Shown in pieces: positions 9,301 to 16,804 of a stretch of 64,000 nt of DNA (positions are counted from its first letter, which is position 1; each line of letters starts with the position of its first letter). Below the pieces are notes generated by a model. It saw only the letters and a list, made by a program, of their open reading frames with translations, made no database searches and was not told where the DNA came from. Source of the DNA: Pseudomonadota bacterium (GTDB taxonomy: Bacteria; Pseudomonadota; Alphaproteobacteria; Rhizobiales; Devosiaceae); contig JAEWGT010000017.1 of NCBI GenBank assembly GCA_023388175.1, positions 124,001 to 188,000 on the forward strand, given 5' to 3'. Both the position numbers and the translations under genes were made by a program.

Positions 9301-9911
9301 ATGTCATAGCGGCTCTCGCCGTAAGTGGCCGCGCCCTGAAACTGGAACGGCCCCACGAAACTCGACAGCCTCAGATCGCCGTCGATATTGCTGGCGGTAA
9401 AGCTCTCGTCGGCCCGCAGATCCGTCAACCTGATCGCGCCATTGGCGATGCGGGCGTGACCCAGCACCACGCTATTGCCCGCACCCGAAAGGTCCACCCC
9501 GCTGCTGAACAGGCCGTTCTCGTCCAGCACCAGATCGACCACGGGCCGGATCAGGGTCAGCGCCGTGACATTGTAGTTGTCGCGCAGGAAATCAAACAGC
9601 GCGAATTCGGCCTCGACCGCCTCCACCACCGCTGCCGGGGATTCGATATCGCCGACGATCACATCGGAAAATTCGAGCCGCGGGCTAGGCAGCAGCGAAA
9701 AGCCGATATCTCCTCTTATGGTGACGTCGGCGCCCAGCACGTTGCTGGCCAGCACTTCCATGCGGTCACGATAATCGCTCCACTGGATGAAGAGCGGCGC
9801 AATGAAGGCGCCAGCCAGCACCAAAATGGCGAAGATGCCGACCACGATATAAATGCGATTGAGCACTGTGCGCGTTCTGTCCCGGCTGAAACCGGATGGG
9901 AGTGTAGGCAC
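6288..9911 (-). CDS. AsmA family protein (large, inner-membrane anchored)
   Basis: The 1207-residue product starts with a GTG and has one N-terminal transmembrane helix (about residues 20-43, IYIVVGIFAILVLAGAFIAP). The rest is a very long, beta-rich periplasmic body typical of AsmA-like proteins, with repeated short strands and the conserved start LGADVTIRGDIGFSLLPSPR. AsmA/TamB-type proteins are thought to be hydrophobic grooves that move phospholipids between membranes or help outer-membrane assembly. The C-terminus (about 1095-1175) is a highly charged Ala/Glu/Arg coiled coil, unusual for the family. The gene is monocistronic. E. coli AsmA is about 617 residues, so this one is roughly twice as long. 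Confidence 0.8.
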   Translation of the reverse strand: MPTLPSGFSRDRTRTVLNRIYIVVGIFAILVLAGAFIAPLFIQWSDYRDRMEVLASNVLGADVTIRGDIGFSLLPSPRLEFSDVIVGDIESPAAVVEAVEAEFALFDFLRDNYNVTALTLIRPVVDLVLDENGLFSSGVDLSGAGNSVVLGHARIANGAIRLTDLRADESFTASNIDGDLRLSSFVGPFQFQGAATYGESRYDIRLNAAASDAVGANRISAFMREANGAYSLTAEGMVTPGMAPKFDGSITYRQAPPNDGGADDIRGAMVLEGSLAASTDRLVLSGYTLHPDENRVGMRLTGSANIQLGARRSFDAVVSGGVFSLPPRPATEVASELPYELVRFLSEIAPPPLAPMPGTLDVDLAEVGLRGFSLREVRLDASTDGADWRIEQAVANMAGDTELRLSGTASNDDGQAGFRGDFTLVSHRLDALAQLWRRTGENNPLFNRPGTLSGRLMLAGDAFGLSNGRLEFGGQSHSVEVRLGFGEEKRLDSVVQLGALNPVQTAGLLALLPDGANDGSFAASFPEGSFSLTAKALDVLGLEANDLAVEGQWTPAELRLPKISTSDWGGFSFDGALRLAGSLAEPRITGSGQAGVASADADGLLALYEMAGVPFVWQDGLAGIWPGNVQFNLTDADGGDGQVLTASGALGETDLDLRAEMAAGLAGLANEDLRLIVSLEAADALAAQAQFGLGEVALFDGDGGMLGSLFMEGSAADGFAGRAVVSQDGQSISYFGNLDVAGNGELSGQGSMDVLLNDGSGLAALAGLNGAGLPQLEASGALDFTGRRAFAFTNIAGLSGDTAFSGDVSMQMLGQLPSFSGTLRSDAVDIAGLTAALFGKAAIAVPGESIWPDGPLALDTRPRPSRGDIAVVADALRAGERQILGETRFSYVWSPDNAAIERLLGTAGNGTLGLSLVQCCAGPLAERSVSGRISLTDVDIATLDLPALGLEGAISAGVQFEGSGQSLAEVALGISGEGNFVISDFAAIGLAPSVFPSMAGLDDPLNTDADALETLIGLALSQGKFTADEARGAFTIAGGAARFANLIIEGEGARLAGSLNVVLNRLALDGGFVLTPRNYVDPGGLIEPETARIIARISGALPLPLVTLDLAEMVAAIQVRANELELDRLDRLRLEDEARQRAAAEERNRLAEEQRRRAAEEAARRAEEEAQRLEQERLLLEPDVEPGETAPSMPLNLGFQPGVAPQI

Positions 9912-10103
9912 TTGTGCCCGCCGCGCAAGCCGGATGAGGCCGATTTGACCAGTTCAAATACGCTGACCGCACATGCCGGATAAGGTCGCCGCTCCTATAC
10001 AGAACCGAGCGCCATCCCTATATTGGCCATGAGAACAAAATAAGATTCGTCAAGCTCAGCCGCGCTGCCAATTTGCTCGCGCGCCAGGAACACCAAGACA
10101 CGC

Positions 10104-12440
10104 ATGCCCGACTTTTCCCCTATACCCCGCCCCCAGGCCGGGTCGATCACCGGCCAGTTGCGGAGCCAGCAGGGGCCGGACTATCTGGCCGGGCTGAATC
10201 CTGAACAGCGCGACGCCGTGCTTTCGACCGAAGGCCCCCTGCTGGTGCTGGCTGGAGCGGGAACAGGCAAGACGCGGGTTCTTACGACGCGCATCGCCCA
10301 TATTCTGACGCAGCGGCTGGCGTGGGGCAGCCAGATTCTGGCGGTGACCTTTACCAACAAGGCCGCCGCCGAAATGAAGAAGCGCATCCATGAGCAGGTC
10401 CCTGCCCTGGACGGGTTGCCATGGATGGGCACGTTTCACTCAATCTCCGCCCGTATCCTGCGCCAGCATGCCGAACTGGTAGATCTCAAGCCCACCTTCA
10501 CCATTCTCGACACCGACGACCAGATCCGCCTCATCAAGCAGCTCCTCGCTGCCGAGAATATCGACGAGAAGCGCTGGCCGGCCCGGCAGTTTGCCGGCAT
10601 GCTTGACGCTTGGAAAAACCGGGGCCTCCTGCCCAAGGACGTGCCGGCTTCCGACAGCGGCTATTTCGCCAATGGCAAGGGCGGCAAGCTCTATTACGAT
10701 TATCAGGCCCGGCTGAAGACGCTCAACGCCGCCGATTTTGGCGACCTGCTGCTGGAATGTATTCGCCTGTTCCGCGAAAATCCCGAAGTGCTCGCTGAAT
10801 ATCACCGCCGGTTCAAGTACATGCTGGTGGACGAATATCAGGACAGCAACACCGCTCAATATCTGTGGCTGCGCCTCTTGGCCCAAGGCAAGCCTGCCGC
10901 CGAAGCCAATATCTGCGTCGTGGGCGACGATGACCAGTCCATCTATGGCTGGCGCGGCGCCGAGGTCGACAATATCCTGCGCTTCGAGAGCGATTTTCCC
11001 GGCGCCAAGGTCATTAAGCTGGAGCGCAATTACCGCTCGACCGCCAATATCCTGAAAGCCGCCTCCACCGTCATCGCCCATAATGAGGGCCGTCTGGGCA
11101 AGACGCTATTCACCGACGTGGCCGAGCCCGGCGAGGCCATCTCCTTCACGCAGGTCTATGACAGCGAGGAAGAAGCCCGCACCATTGGCGACGAAATCGA
11201 GCAGTATCAGCGCCAGAACGAGAGCCTCAACTCCATGGCCGTGCTGGTCCGCGCCTCGTTCCAGATGCGCGAATTGGAAGAGCGCTTTATCACGCTGGGC
11301 CTCAACTATCGCGTTGTCGGCGGCCCGCGCTTTTACGAGCGTAAGGAAATCCGCGATGCGCTCGCCTATCTGCGCCTTGTGGCGCAGCCTGCCGACGATC
11401 TCGCGCTCGAACGCATCATCAACGTACCCAAGCGCGGCCTGGGCGACAGCACCGTCAAAACCCTGATCGAGACCGCGCGCCACCAGAACGTGCCCCTGCT
11501 CAGCGCCACGCGCATGCTCATCGAGACCGAAGAGCTAAAACCCAAGCAGCGCACCACGCTCCGCGCACTGGTCTCGCAATTCGATAACTGGGCCTATCGC
11601 GCCGAAAGCCTGCCGCCTTACCAGCTCGTCGAGCAAATCCTTGAAGAGAGCGGCTATATGGACATGCTGGCCGCCGACAAATCGGTGGAATCGCAGGGCC
11701 GGAAGGAAAATCTCAAGGAACTCAGCCGCTCGATGGAAGAGTTCGAGACCCTGGGCGGCTTTCTCGAACACATCTCGTTGGTCATGGACCGCGACAATGC
11801 CGATGCCAGCGACGCCGTCACCATCATGACGCTGCACTCGGCCAAGGGGCTGGAATTCAACACTGTCTTCCTGCCCGGCTGGGAAGACGGCACCTTCCCG
11901 AGCCAGCGCTCGATGGATGAAAGTGGCCGTGCCGGTCTCGAAGAAGAGCGCCGCCTCGCCTATGTCGGCATCACGCGCGGCAGGAAGCGCGTGCGCATCT
12001 CCGCGGCCCAGAACCGCCGTATCCATGGCCTCTGGCAATCGGCCATTCCCTCCCGCTTCATCGACGAATTGCCGCCCGACGTGGTGGAGGTGACCGACCG
12101 CGGCTCGGCCTATGGCGGCTATGGGTATGGCGGGGGCGCCACCAGCCGCTTCAACAAGGCCGATCCGTTCGAGAGCGTCTATGAAACCCCCGGCTGGCAG
12201 CGCGCCCGCGCCAATCAGGCCAACCGCAAGGGCGGCGGCCCTCTGACCATCGAAGGCGAACTGGTGGCCCGCTCGGTCGATCTGGGTGGCCAGTCCAGCT
12301 CCTATGCTCTGGGCGAACGCGTCTTCCACCAGAAATTCGGCTACGGGCTCATCACCAGCATCGAAGGCAATAAACTGTCCATCGATTTCGAGAAGGCCGG
12401 GACCAAGAAGGTACTGGAGAGCTTTATCAGCAGGGGGTGA
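10104..12440 (+). CDS. uvrD: ATP-dependent DNA helicase UvrD/PcrA
   Basis: The 778-residue superfamily-1 helicase unwinds DNA 3' to 5' in nucleotide-excision and mismatch repair and clears RecA filaments. Motifs seen in order: Q-motif region LNPEQRDAVL, Walker A GAGTGKT at residues 51-57, VTFTNKAAAEMKKR, Walker B VDEYQDSN, GDDDQSIYGWRGA, ERNYRS, TLHSAKGLEF and RRLAYVGITR. The C-terminal 100 residues contain a Gly/Tyr-rich linker and a Tudor-like end (HQKFGYGLITSIEGNKLSIDFEKAGTKKV), as in PcrA/UvrD. The name PcrA would fit equally well. The stop abuts the convergent monooxygenase gene with no gap. Confidence 0.95.
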   Translation: MPDFSPIPRPQAGSITGQLRSQQGPDYLAGLNPEQRDAVLSTEGPLLVLAGAGTGKTRVLTTRIAHILTQRLAWGSQILAVTFTNKAAAEMKKRIHEQVPALDGLPWMGTFHSISARILRQHAELVDLKPTFTILDTDDQIRLIKQLLAAENIDEKRWPARQFAGMLDAWKNRGLLPKDVPASDSGYFANGKGGKLYYDYQARLKTLNAADFGDLLLECIRLFRENPEVLAEYHRRFKYMLVDEYQDSNTAQYLWLRLLAQGKPAAEANICVVGDDDQSIYGWRGAEVDNILRFESDFPGAKVIKLERNYRSTANILKAASTVIAHNEGRLGKTLFTDVAEPGEAISFTQVYDSEEEARTIGDEIEQYQRQNESLNSMAVLVRASFQMRELEERFITLGLNYRVVGGPRFYERKEIRDALAYLRLVAQPADDLALERIINVPKRGLGDSTVKTLIETARHQNVPLLSATRMLIETEELKPKQRTTLRALVSQFDNWAYRAESLPPYQLVEQILEESGYMDMLAADKSVESQGRKENLKELSRSMEEFETLGGFLEHISLVMDRDNADASDAVTIMTLHSAKGLEFNTVFLPGWEDGTFPSQRSMDESGRAGLEEERRLAYVGITRGRKRVRISAAQNRRIHGLWQSAIPSRFIDELPPDVVEVTDRGSAYGGYGYGGGATSRFNKADPFESVYETPGWQRARANQANRKGGGPLTIEGELVARSVDLGGQSSSYALGERVFHQKFGYGLITSIEGNKLSIDFEKAGTKKVLESFISRG

Positions 12441-12731
12441 TCAGACCCCCTGCCCGCCCAGCGGCTCGGTCTCGAACCGCTCGCCAAACCCGGCAATGAG
12501 CGGCCGTGCCCTGGCAATGGTCTCCTGCACCGCCGAAATAGTCAGCGACGCCATGTGGCTGTCCTTGCTGTCCCACACTTCCGTAATCCATATGCCCTCG
12601 GTGCTCGCCGGATCGCGGGCGATCACATAGGATTGACAGCCCGGCATGGGCACCGAGCCCTCCAGCATGATTGCCAGCAATTCCTCGCGCTTGCCCGGCA
12701 CAGCCAGCATCTTTCCAATCAGTCCGTACAT
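12441..12731 (-). CDS. Antibiotic biosynthesis monooxygenase (ABM) fold protein
   Basis: The 96-residue product is a single ferredoxin-like ABM domain: MYGLIGKMLAVPGKREELLAI, then PGCQSYVIARDP, WITEVWDSKDSHMASL and a final helix. Members include heme-degrading and quinol monooxygenases and many orphan proteins that act as dimers without a cofactor. No substrate can be assigned. The ATG at 12731 sits behind AAGGAGAGGCG; a longer in-frame reading to 12848 would overlap the divergent prmA start and lacks a ribosome-binding site. It converges on uvrD with adjacent stops. Confidence 0.75.
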   Translation of the reverse strand: MYGLIGKMLAVPGKREELLAIMLEGSVPMPGCQSYVIARDPASTEGIWITEVWDSKDSHMASLTISAVQETIARARPLIAGFGERFETEPLGGQGV

Positions 12732-12846
12732 CGCCTCTCCTTCCGCCCTGTTCAGTCTGTCCGCCTGTCGGAACCCGTGACAGCCCGCCATTGACTTGCC
12801 CCGCTCTCCTGCGTCATTGGAAGCTCCACCAGACCGGGGACAATTC

Positions 12847-13716
12847 ATGTCAGTAGATCAGCTTTCCGTCTCGCTTACCAAGGAACAGGCATACGCGCTG
12901 GTCGATGCCGTGTCCGAGCGCGACGATCTGGCGCTGACCGCCTCGGCGCATGAAAATGACGAAACGGGCGAATGGGTGTTTGAGGCCACCTGCGAAAGCC
13001 CGCCCGATATCGACGCCTTCGCTGCGCTCGCGCAAGAGGTACTGGGTGGTGAGGTTACCTTCTCGGTCGAGCCTATCGACCCCGAGGTCAATTGGGTCGC
13101 TAAATCGCTCGAAGGGCTGGCGCCGGTCGTCGCCGGCGGCTTCTACGTCTATGGAAGCCATTCCACCGATCCGATCCCCGAAGGCCTGACACCGATGCGC
13201 ATCGAAGCGGCGCAGGCCTTCGGCACCGGTCATCATGAAACCACCACAGGCTGTCTCGAAGCCATGGAAATGGTGCTGCGCAAGCGCACGCCCAGTCGCA
13301 TGATCGACATTGGCACCGGCACTGGCGTCCTTGCCATCGCACTGGCCAAGCGCGTCGATGCAAAAATCCTCGCCACCGATATCGACCCCATCGCGGTGAC
13401 CACGACAATCGAAAACGCCCACGACAATGGCGTCGGCGACCAGATCGACACTATCGAGGCCACCGGCCTCGACCATGCCGAAATCACCGCGCGCGCGCCC
13501 TATGACCTGATCGTCGCCAATATTTTGGCTGGTCCGCTGACCGAACTCGCGCCCGGCATGGGGCAGATCGCCCAGTCCGGCGGCACTGCCATTCTTTCGG
13601 GCATCCTGAACACCCAGGCCGATGGCGTCATCGCCGCCTATGATGCTGCCGGCTTCGAGCTGATGGATCACCTCAAGCGCAAGGACTGGACAATTCTGGT
13701 GCTGCGGCGCCGGTGA
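12847..13716 (+). CDS. prmA: Ribosomal protein L11 methyltransferase
   Basis: The 289-residue product trimethylates lysines and the N-terminus of ribosomal protein L11 using S-adenosylmethionine. An N-terminal L11-recognition domain (about 1-90) is followed by the methyltransferase domain with AFGTGHHETTTGCLEAM, motif I MIDIGTGTGVLAIALAK, and the NPPY-like catalytic segment LIVANILAGPL. These are hallmark PrmA sequences. The start is set at the ATG after GGGGACA; the reading frame extends 17 codons further upstream but without conserved sequence. It diverges from the ABM gene over about 115 bases that must hold both promoters. Confidence 0.9.
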   Translation: MSVDQLSVSLTKEQAYALVDAVSERDDLALTASAHENDETGEWVFEATCESPPDIDAFAALAQEVLGGEVTFSVEPIDPEVNWVAKSLEGLAPVVAGGFYVYGSHSTDPIPEGLTPMRIEAAQAFGTGHHETTTGCLEAMEMVLRKRTPSRMIDIGTGTGVLAIALAKRVDAKILATDIDPIAVTTTIENAHDNGVGDQIDTIEATGLDHAEITARAPYDLIVANILAGPLTELAPGMGQIAQSGGTAILSGILNTQADGVIAAYDAAGFELMDHLKRKDWTILVLRRR

Positions 13717-13815
13717 TCGCTTCCCGATACTGCCGCTTGCTCGGTTGTTATCCCGGCGTAGGGCCGGTCTTGAGCTTTGGCGTTCAGCGCGTCGTCCCCT
13801 GAAACGCAGACCAGC

Positions 13816-13847
13816 AAAAACAAATCCCCGAAGCATGCTTCGGGGAT
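13816..13847 (-). terminator. Rho-independent terminator for the small minus-strand ORFs
   Basis: A perfect 24-base palindrome (13824-13847) made of ATCCCCGAAGCA and its complement is followed, on the minus strand, by TTTGTTTTT. It lies 36 bases beyond the stop of the 43-residue ORF and would end that transcript. It could also stop prmA transcription from the other side. Confidence 0.75.
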
Positions 13848-13883
13848 CGGGGCCTGATCGTCAGCGTTTCGCTTGCAGCAGCC

Positions 13884-14015
13884 TTACGGGCGCTTGGTAA
13901 CCGCGCCGATCAGCTGGTGCTGCATGCGGTAGCTGACCTGGCGTGTAGCTTCGCGGCCACGAGCGTCAATCAGACCACCCAATGCGCTGCGGAAACCATT
14001 CTTGCTCTCGGTCAT
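13884..14015 (-). CDS. Small protein of 43 residues, unknown function
   Basis: The ORF starts with ATG behind GGAGTAGAAG and ends before a strong terminator. The product is basic and probably helical: MTESKNGFRSALGG, then LIDARGREATRQV and a short C-terminal tail ending KRP. It resembles the neighbouring 44-residue ORF in the N-F-x-x-AL core and the R-x-x-A-x-x-x-V helix, so the two may be tandem paralogues. I do not recognise a named family, although small Arg-rich helical proteins of this size are common in alphaproteobacteria. Coding status rests on the ribosome-binding site, terminator and similarity to its neighbour. Confidence 0.55.
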   Translation of the reverse strand: MTESKNGFRSALGGLIDARGREATRQVSYRMQHQLIGAVTKRP

Positions 14016-14131
14016 CTTCTACTCCATGCGCCGAAGGTCTTTTGCCTCCGACATCCGATATCTAGGCTATTCGTTTGCCCTTGGTTAGGGCTTCACCGGC
14101 AAGCCTGCCATGCCGTTTCTGCAAGGCGCGA

Positions 14132-14266
14132 TTAACGCCCGTTTACCTTGCCGCGCGTGATGTCATGGTCGCGCTCGAAGCGGGCGACATAGCGCTCAGC
14201 CTGGCGGGCACGGCCTTCCACAACCGCATCAAGGGCACGCTGGAAGAAATTACGGTTCTTGTTCAT
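14132..14266 (-). CDS. Small protein of 44 residues, unknown function
   Basis: The ATG at 14266 is preceded by AAGGAGAG at good spacing. The product, starting MNKNRNFFQRALDAVVEG and continuing with RARQAERYVARFERDHD, is a single charged amphipathic helix. An in-frame ATG at 14344 would add 26 residues containing a transmembrane helix (LIVLAVVIALLKPILE), giving a 70-residue membrane-anchored form; it lacks a clear ribosome-binding site, but the reading frame is open, so both forms are possible. It shares a core pattern with the ORF at 13884-14015. Function unknown. Confidence 0.55.
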   Translation of the reverse strand: MNKNRNFFQRALDAVVEGRARQAERYVARFERDHDITRGKVNGR

Positions 14267-14377
14267 TTCACTCTCCTTGTCTTTCCGCTCTAAGATAGGT
14301 TTCAAAAGCGCGATGACCACCGCCAAAACGATCAAGCCAGCCATGACCGGAGCGCACTCCGGCGCTAGGATTATGTG

Positions 14378-16201
14378 ATGACCGCCTCTGCCTTCCCCCC
14401 CGCCCGCTTCCAGACCTTCGATGAACAGACTGATTCCACCCAGGTCGCGCCGCGCCTAGCCGCACTCCGCGCCGCGATGCAGGCCGCGGGCGTTGACGCC
14501 TTTCTGATTCCCCGCGCCGACGCCCATCGCGGCGAGTCGGTTCCGGCCAGCGAGGCGCGCCTCGCCTATGTCACCGCCTTTACCGGGTCGGCCGGTCTGG
14601 CAGTCGTCGGCGCGACAAAGGCCGGTCTGTTCGTCGACAGCCGCTACACATTGCAGGCGCCCAGCCAAACCGACACCAGCCTCATCGACATTCATGATCT
14701 CAGCCAGGGCGGAATCAGCCCGGATGTGAAGCTCTATGTATCCAAGGGCGGCCGGCTGGCTTACGACCCCTGGCTGCATACGCCGGGCGAAGTGCGCGAC
14801 CTTACCGAAAAATTGGCCGGCCATGCCGAAGTCGTGCCCCATGCCAACCTCGTGGACGCCGTTTGGGCCGATCGGCCGGCCCCGCCTGTCAGCCCCATTG
14901 AGTTTCTCGGCCACAATCGCGCCGGCCAGACTGCTGAAGACAAGATTGCCCATCTCCACGACGTCCTGGCAACCGAACCCGCCGACGCGGTGGTTCTGAC
15001 TCTGCCCGAATCGATCTGCTGGCTGTTCAACATGCGCGGGCGCGATGTGCCCAACACGCCCTTCGTTCTCGGTTTCGCAATCGTGCCCAGGGCCGGGCTG
15101 CCGGTGCTTTACCTCGACGCCGCCAAGATCACCCCGGACCTGCGCAAGGCGCTTGATGGCATCGCCGTGATCGAGGCAGGCACCAACCTGGCCGAGGCGC
15201 TGGAAAAGCTCGGCGCCGACAACAAGGCGGTGATCGTCGATCCGCAATCGGCCCCCGCGGCCATCGCCGATACGCTGCGCAATGCCGGGGCAAAAGTGCT
15301 CGAAAAACGCGATCCGGTACTCGGTCCCAAATCCCGCAAGAACGAGGCGGAATTGGCCGGCATGCGCGAAGCACACATGCTCGATGGCGTGGCTTTGGCC
15401 AAATTCCTGTGCTGGTTCGATGCCGAGGCTCCAAAGGGCGAGCTCACCGAAATCGGCATTGTCACGGCACTCGAAGCCTTCCGCCGCGAAGAGGAAACCT
15501 GCATCGACGCCAGCTTCGACACCATTTCCGGGGCGGGAGCCAATGGGGCCATCGTCCACTACCGGGTGACCAACAAGACCGACCGCCAGCTGCATGCCGG
15601 TGAGATCATGCTGGTCGATAGCGGCGCTCAATATCTCTCGGGCACCACCGACATCACCCGCACCCTCTATACCGGCGCTGCCACGCCGGAGCAGAAGGAT
15701 CGCTTCACCCGTGTTCTCAAGGGCATGATCGCCATTTCAACCGCCCGCTTCCCCAAAGGCACAACGGGCGCGCAGATCGATATTCTGGCGCGCCAATATC
15801 TCTGGCAGGACGGCGTTACCTATAATCACGGCACCGGCCACGGCGTCGGCGCCTTTCTCGGTGTGCATGAGGGCCCGGTGGGCATAGCCCCCCGCTATAA
15901 CGTGCCGCTGGAAGCCGGCAATGTGTTGTCCAACGAGCCTGGCTATTACAAGACCGGCGAATATGGCATCCGCATCGAAAACCTGATCGTGCTCAAGGAT
16001 GCGGACAATTTCCCCGGCTATCTCGATTTCGAAACGCTGACGCTCGCCCCCATCGAGACAAGGCTGATCGATATGTCGCTGATGACCGAGGCGGAAAAGG
16101 ACTGGCTCAACGCCTTCCACGCCCGCATCTGGGCCGAAATCGGTCCGAAGCTGACGGGCGACGTCAAGGACTGGCTGCGCCGCGCGACCCAGGCGATTTA
16201 G
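14378..16201 (+). CDS. pepP: Aminopeptidase P family protein (Xaa-Pro aminopeptidase)
   Basis: The 607-residue product belongs to the large, three-domain aminopeptidase P group, which removes an N-terminal residue next to proline and uses two Mn or similar metal ions. Two creatinase-like N-terminal domains (about 20-165 and 170-320) precede the pita-bread catalytic domain. The metal ligands are visible: Asp in MLVDSGAQY and TTDITRT, His in HGTGHGVGAFLGVHEGP, Glu in NEPGYYKTGEYG and in IRIENL. An ATG one codon after a GTG was taken as the start. It is followed by a hairpin terminator. The long form is eukaryote-like in architecture but usual in alphaproteobacteria. Confidence 0.9.
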   Translation: MTASAFPPARFQTFDEQTDSTQVAPRLAALRAAMQAAGVDAFLIPRADAHRGESVPASEARLAYVTAFTGSAGLAVVGATKAGLFVDSRYTLQAPSQTDTSLIDIHDLSQGGISPDVKLYVSKGGRLAYDPWLHTPGEVRDLTEKLAGHAEVVPHANLVDAVWADRPAPPVSPIEFLGHNRAGQTAEDKIAHLHDVLATEPADAVVLTLPESICWLFNMRGRDVPNTPFVLGFAIVPRAGLPVLYLDAAKITPDLRKALDGIAVIEAGTNLAEALEKLGADNKAVIVDPQSAPAAIADTLRNAGAKVLEKRDPVLGPKSRKNEAELAGMREAHMLDGVALAKFLCWFDAEAPKGELTEIGIVTALEAFRREEETCIDASFDTISGAGANGAIVHYRVTNKTDRQLHAGEIMLVDSGAQYLSGTTDITRTLYTGAATPEQKDRFTRVLKGMIAISTARFPKGTTGAQIDILARQYLWQDGVTYNHGTGHGVGAFLGVHEGPVGIAPRYNVPLEAGNVLSNEPGYYKTGEYGIRIENLIVLKDADNFPGYLDFETLTLAPIETRLIDMSLMTEAEKDWLNAFHARIWAEIGPKLTGDVKDWLRRATQAI

Positions 16202-16274
16202 AACCAGTCACCCTTTGGCGTTGGCGCACCCCATTTTCGCCCCGGCTGGCCTCGTGCGCCATCCTCTCGATCGT

Positions 16275-16307
16275 CACCCTCGGGCAAAACCCGGGGGTGC
16301 GATTTTT
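16275..16307 (+). terminator. Rho-independent terminator after pepP
   Basis: CACCCTCGGG (16275-16284) pairs with CCCGGGGGTG (16290-16299, one G-U pair) and is followed by CGATTTTT. The stem is nearly the same sequence as the hairpin at 63812-63836, so it is also a member of an interspersed hairpin family. Confidence 0.65.
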
Positions 16308-16322
16308 GGCCAGGCCTCAACC

Positions 16323-16787
16323 TTACGTCCCGCCAGCCGCCGCCGCGAAAATCTCGCTCAGCCGATAGGGATATTCGGCGAGTTCTGAAACCACATCATC
16401 GATTTTCCAGCCGCCGTTTTCGAACACCAGTTCATAGGTCAGCGCCGTCGGCCGCTCGAAATTGTCGAAGTTGACGCTCACTTCGGCAAAATCGCCCGAA
16501 ATGACCGGCGTCCCGATGACCAGATTGGAAATCTGGTAATCCTGCCCGTCGATATACGGGTCGAAGTCCAGCGCGCCCATCTCACCTATGGGCGTATTGT
16601 CTTCATCCGCCGCATAAAGATCGTTCAGCGCCCGGGATCGGAAAACGCTTTCATCCTCGACGAAATCATCGGTGAAGTACGGCTCGTAGAACGCTTCGAG
16701 CAGCGCCTCGGGCGTCTCGAAACTCTGCGCCGCCACCAGGCTTGTCAGCGCAAAGAACACCGTCGTTGCAAGAACACTCAGACGCAA
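16323..16787 (-). CDS. Exported DUF3828-like protein
   Basis: The product (154 residues) has a signal peptide (RLSVLATTVFFALTSLVAAQ) and one small mixed domain with LNDLYAADEDNTPIGEMGALDFDPYIDGQDY and a late strand pair, GGWKIDDV. This resembles DUF3828, a family of small periplasmic proteins without a known role; the assignment is from pattern memory. A TTG start at 16787 with GAGGAGG upstream fits best, because a longer reading would run into the neighbouring gene. It lies 17 bases after the 417-residue protein gene, on the same strand, so the two are likely co-transcribed behind ligA. Confidence 0.6.
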   Translation of the reverse strand: MRLSVLATTVFFALTSLVAAQSFETPEALLEAFYEPYFTDDFVEDESVFRSRALNDLYAADEDNTPIGEMGALDFDPYIDGQDYQISNLVIGTPVISGDFAEVSVNFDNFERPTALTYELVFENGGWKIDDVVSELAEYPYRLSEIFAAAAGGT

Positions 16788-16804
16788 TGGCGCCTCCTCA
16801 CCGA

